A stretch of DNA of 6,652 nucleotides, taken from Flavobacterium sp. GTDB taxonomy: Bacteria; Bacteroidota; Bacteroidia; Flavobacteriales; Flavobacteriaceae. Under the pieces are notes generated by a model that ran no database searches, was not told where the DNA came from, and saw only the letters and a program-made list of their open reading frames with translations. The stretch spans positions 1 through 6,652 of the forward strand of contig JAHRWO010000248.1 of NCBI GenBank assembly GCA_019105125.1, read 5' to 3'. Both the position numbers and the translations under genes were made by a program. Position 1 is the stretch's first letter, and each line of letters opens with the position of its first letter. Positions 6,437 to 6,652 of this stretch are shown here, one piece after another.

Positions 6437-6652
6437 CTACCATCTAATAATCACACTTCCCCAAGTAAAACCTGAACCAAAAGCAGCTAAAACCACTAAA
6501 TCGCCCGATTTAATTTTACCTTGTTCCCAAGCTTCGGTTAAAGCGATTGGAATAGATGCTGCGGTTGTATTTCCGTACTTTTGAATATTGTTAAATACTT
6601 GGTCATCCGTTAAACGGAATTTCTGTTGAATGAATTGTGAAATTCTCAAATT
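6437..6652 (-). CDS. fabH: 3-oxoacyl-ACP synthase III (KAS III), C-terminal end (runs off the right edge)
   Basis: This is the C-terminal 71 residues of a thiolase-fold condensing enzyme that starts fatty-acid synthesis by joining an acyl-CoA primer to malonyl-ACP in the cytoplasm. The first visible residues, NLRI, match the conserved HQANLRI stretch; its catalytic His would be just outside the window. KYGNTTAASIP follows, and its Asn (codon 6571-6569) corresponds to the catalytic Asn of the Cys-His-Asn triad. AFGSGFTWGSVIIRW is the family's typical C-terminus. The stop is TAG at 6439-6437. The catalytic Cys and the start are off the edge. Flavobacteria often carry several paralogues of this family, so the exact role (housekeeping FabH or a specialised relative) cannot be fixed from this piece. 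It is convergent with the secreted-protein operon. Confidence 0.93.
   Translation of the reverse strand, partial: NLRISQFIQQKFRLTDDQVFNNIQKYGNTTAASIPIALTEAWEQGKIKSGDLVVLAAFGSGFTWGSVIIRW

Noticed and set aside
1..6652. CRISPR array, insertion sequence or prophage remnant
   Set aside because: No regularly spaced repeats, transposase-like frames, terminal inverted repeats or phage genes were seen. All the complete genes are intact.

Overview
The window looks like chromosomal DNA from a member of the Bacteroidota, most likely a Flavobacterium-like organism. The DNA is AT-rich. Start codons are preceded by A-rich leaders with little or no Shine-Dalgarno signal. One promoter carries a perfect TAnnTTTG-type -7 box (TACCTTTG). 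The outer-membrane receptor has the Bacteroidota layout of a carboxypeptidase-regulatory-like domain, a plug and a large barrel. These points support the phylum; the genus is inference.

Layout, left to right. (1) Positions 1-911, minus strand: the N-terminal 303 codons of arginyl-tRNA synthetase (argS), running off the left edge. (2) Positions 912-1089: a divergent intergenic region with the argS promoter and AT-rich inverted repeats. (3) Positions 1090-3504, plus strand: a complete 804-residue TonB-dependent outer-membrane receptor, closed by a clear hairpin terminator at 3555-3597. (4) Positions 3731-4927 and 4930-6348, plus strand: two secreted proteins of unknown function (398 and 472 residues) separated by 2 bases, so almost certainly one operon. 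It ends at a strong, two-sided hairpin terminator at 6354-6390. (5) Positions 6437-6652, minus strand: the C-terminal end of a ketoacyl-ACP synthase III (fabH-type), running off the right edge.

The two edge genes are housekeeping (translation and fatty-acid initiation). The three complete genes in between all encode exported proteins. The receptor appears to be its own transcription unit: no SusD-like partner, regulator or enzyme is next to it, so its substrate cannot be inferred. The downstream pair is the least explained part. The first protein has a coiled coil, a Pro/Tyr-rich hinge, a probable beta-rich middle domain and a helical, TPR-like C-terminus. The second looks by eye like a repetitive all-beta protein, possibly a beta-propeller. 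Their tight coupling suggests a shared periplasmic or surface task, but nothing in the sequence identifies it. I see no mobile element, CRISPR array, tRNA, rRNA or broken gene.
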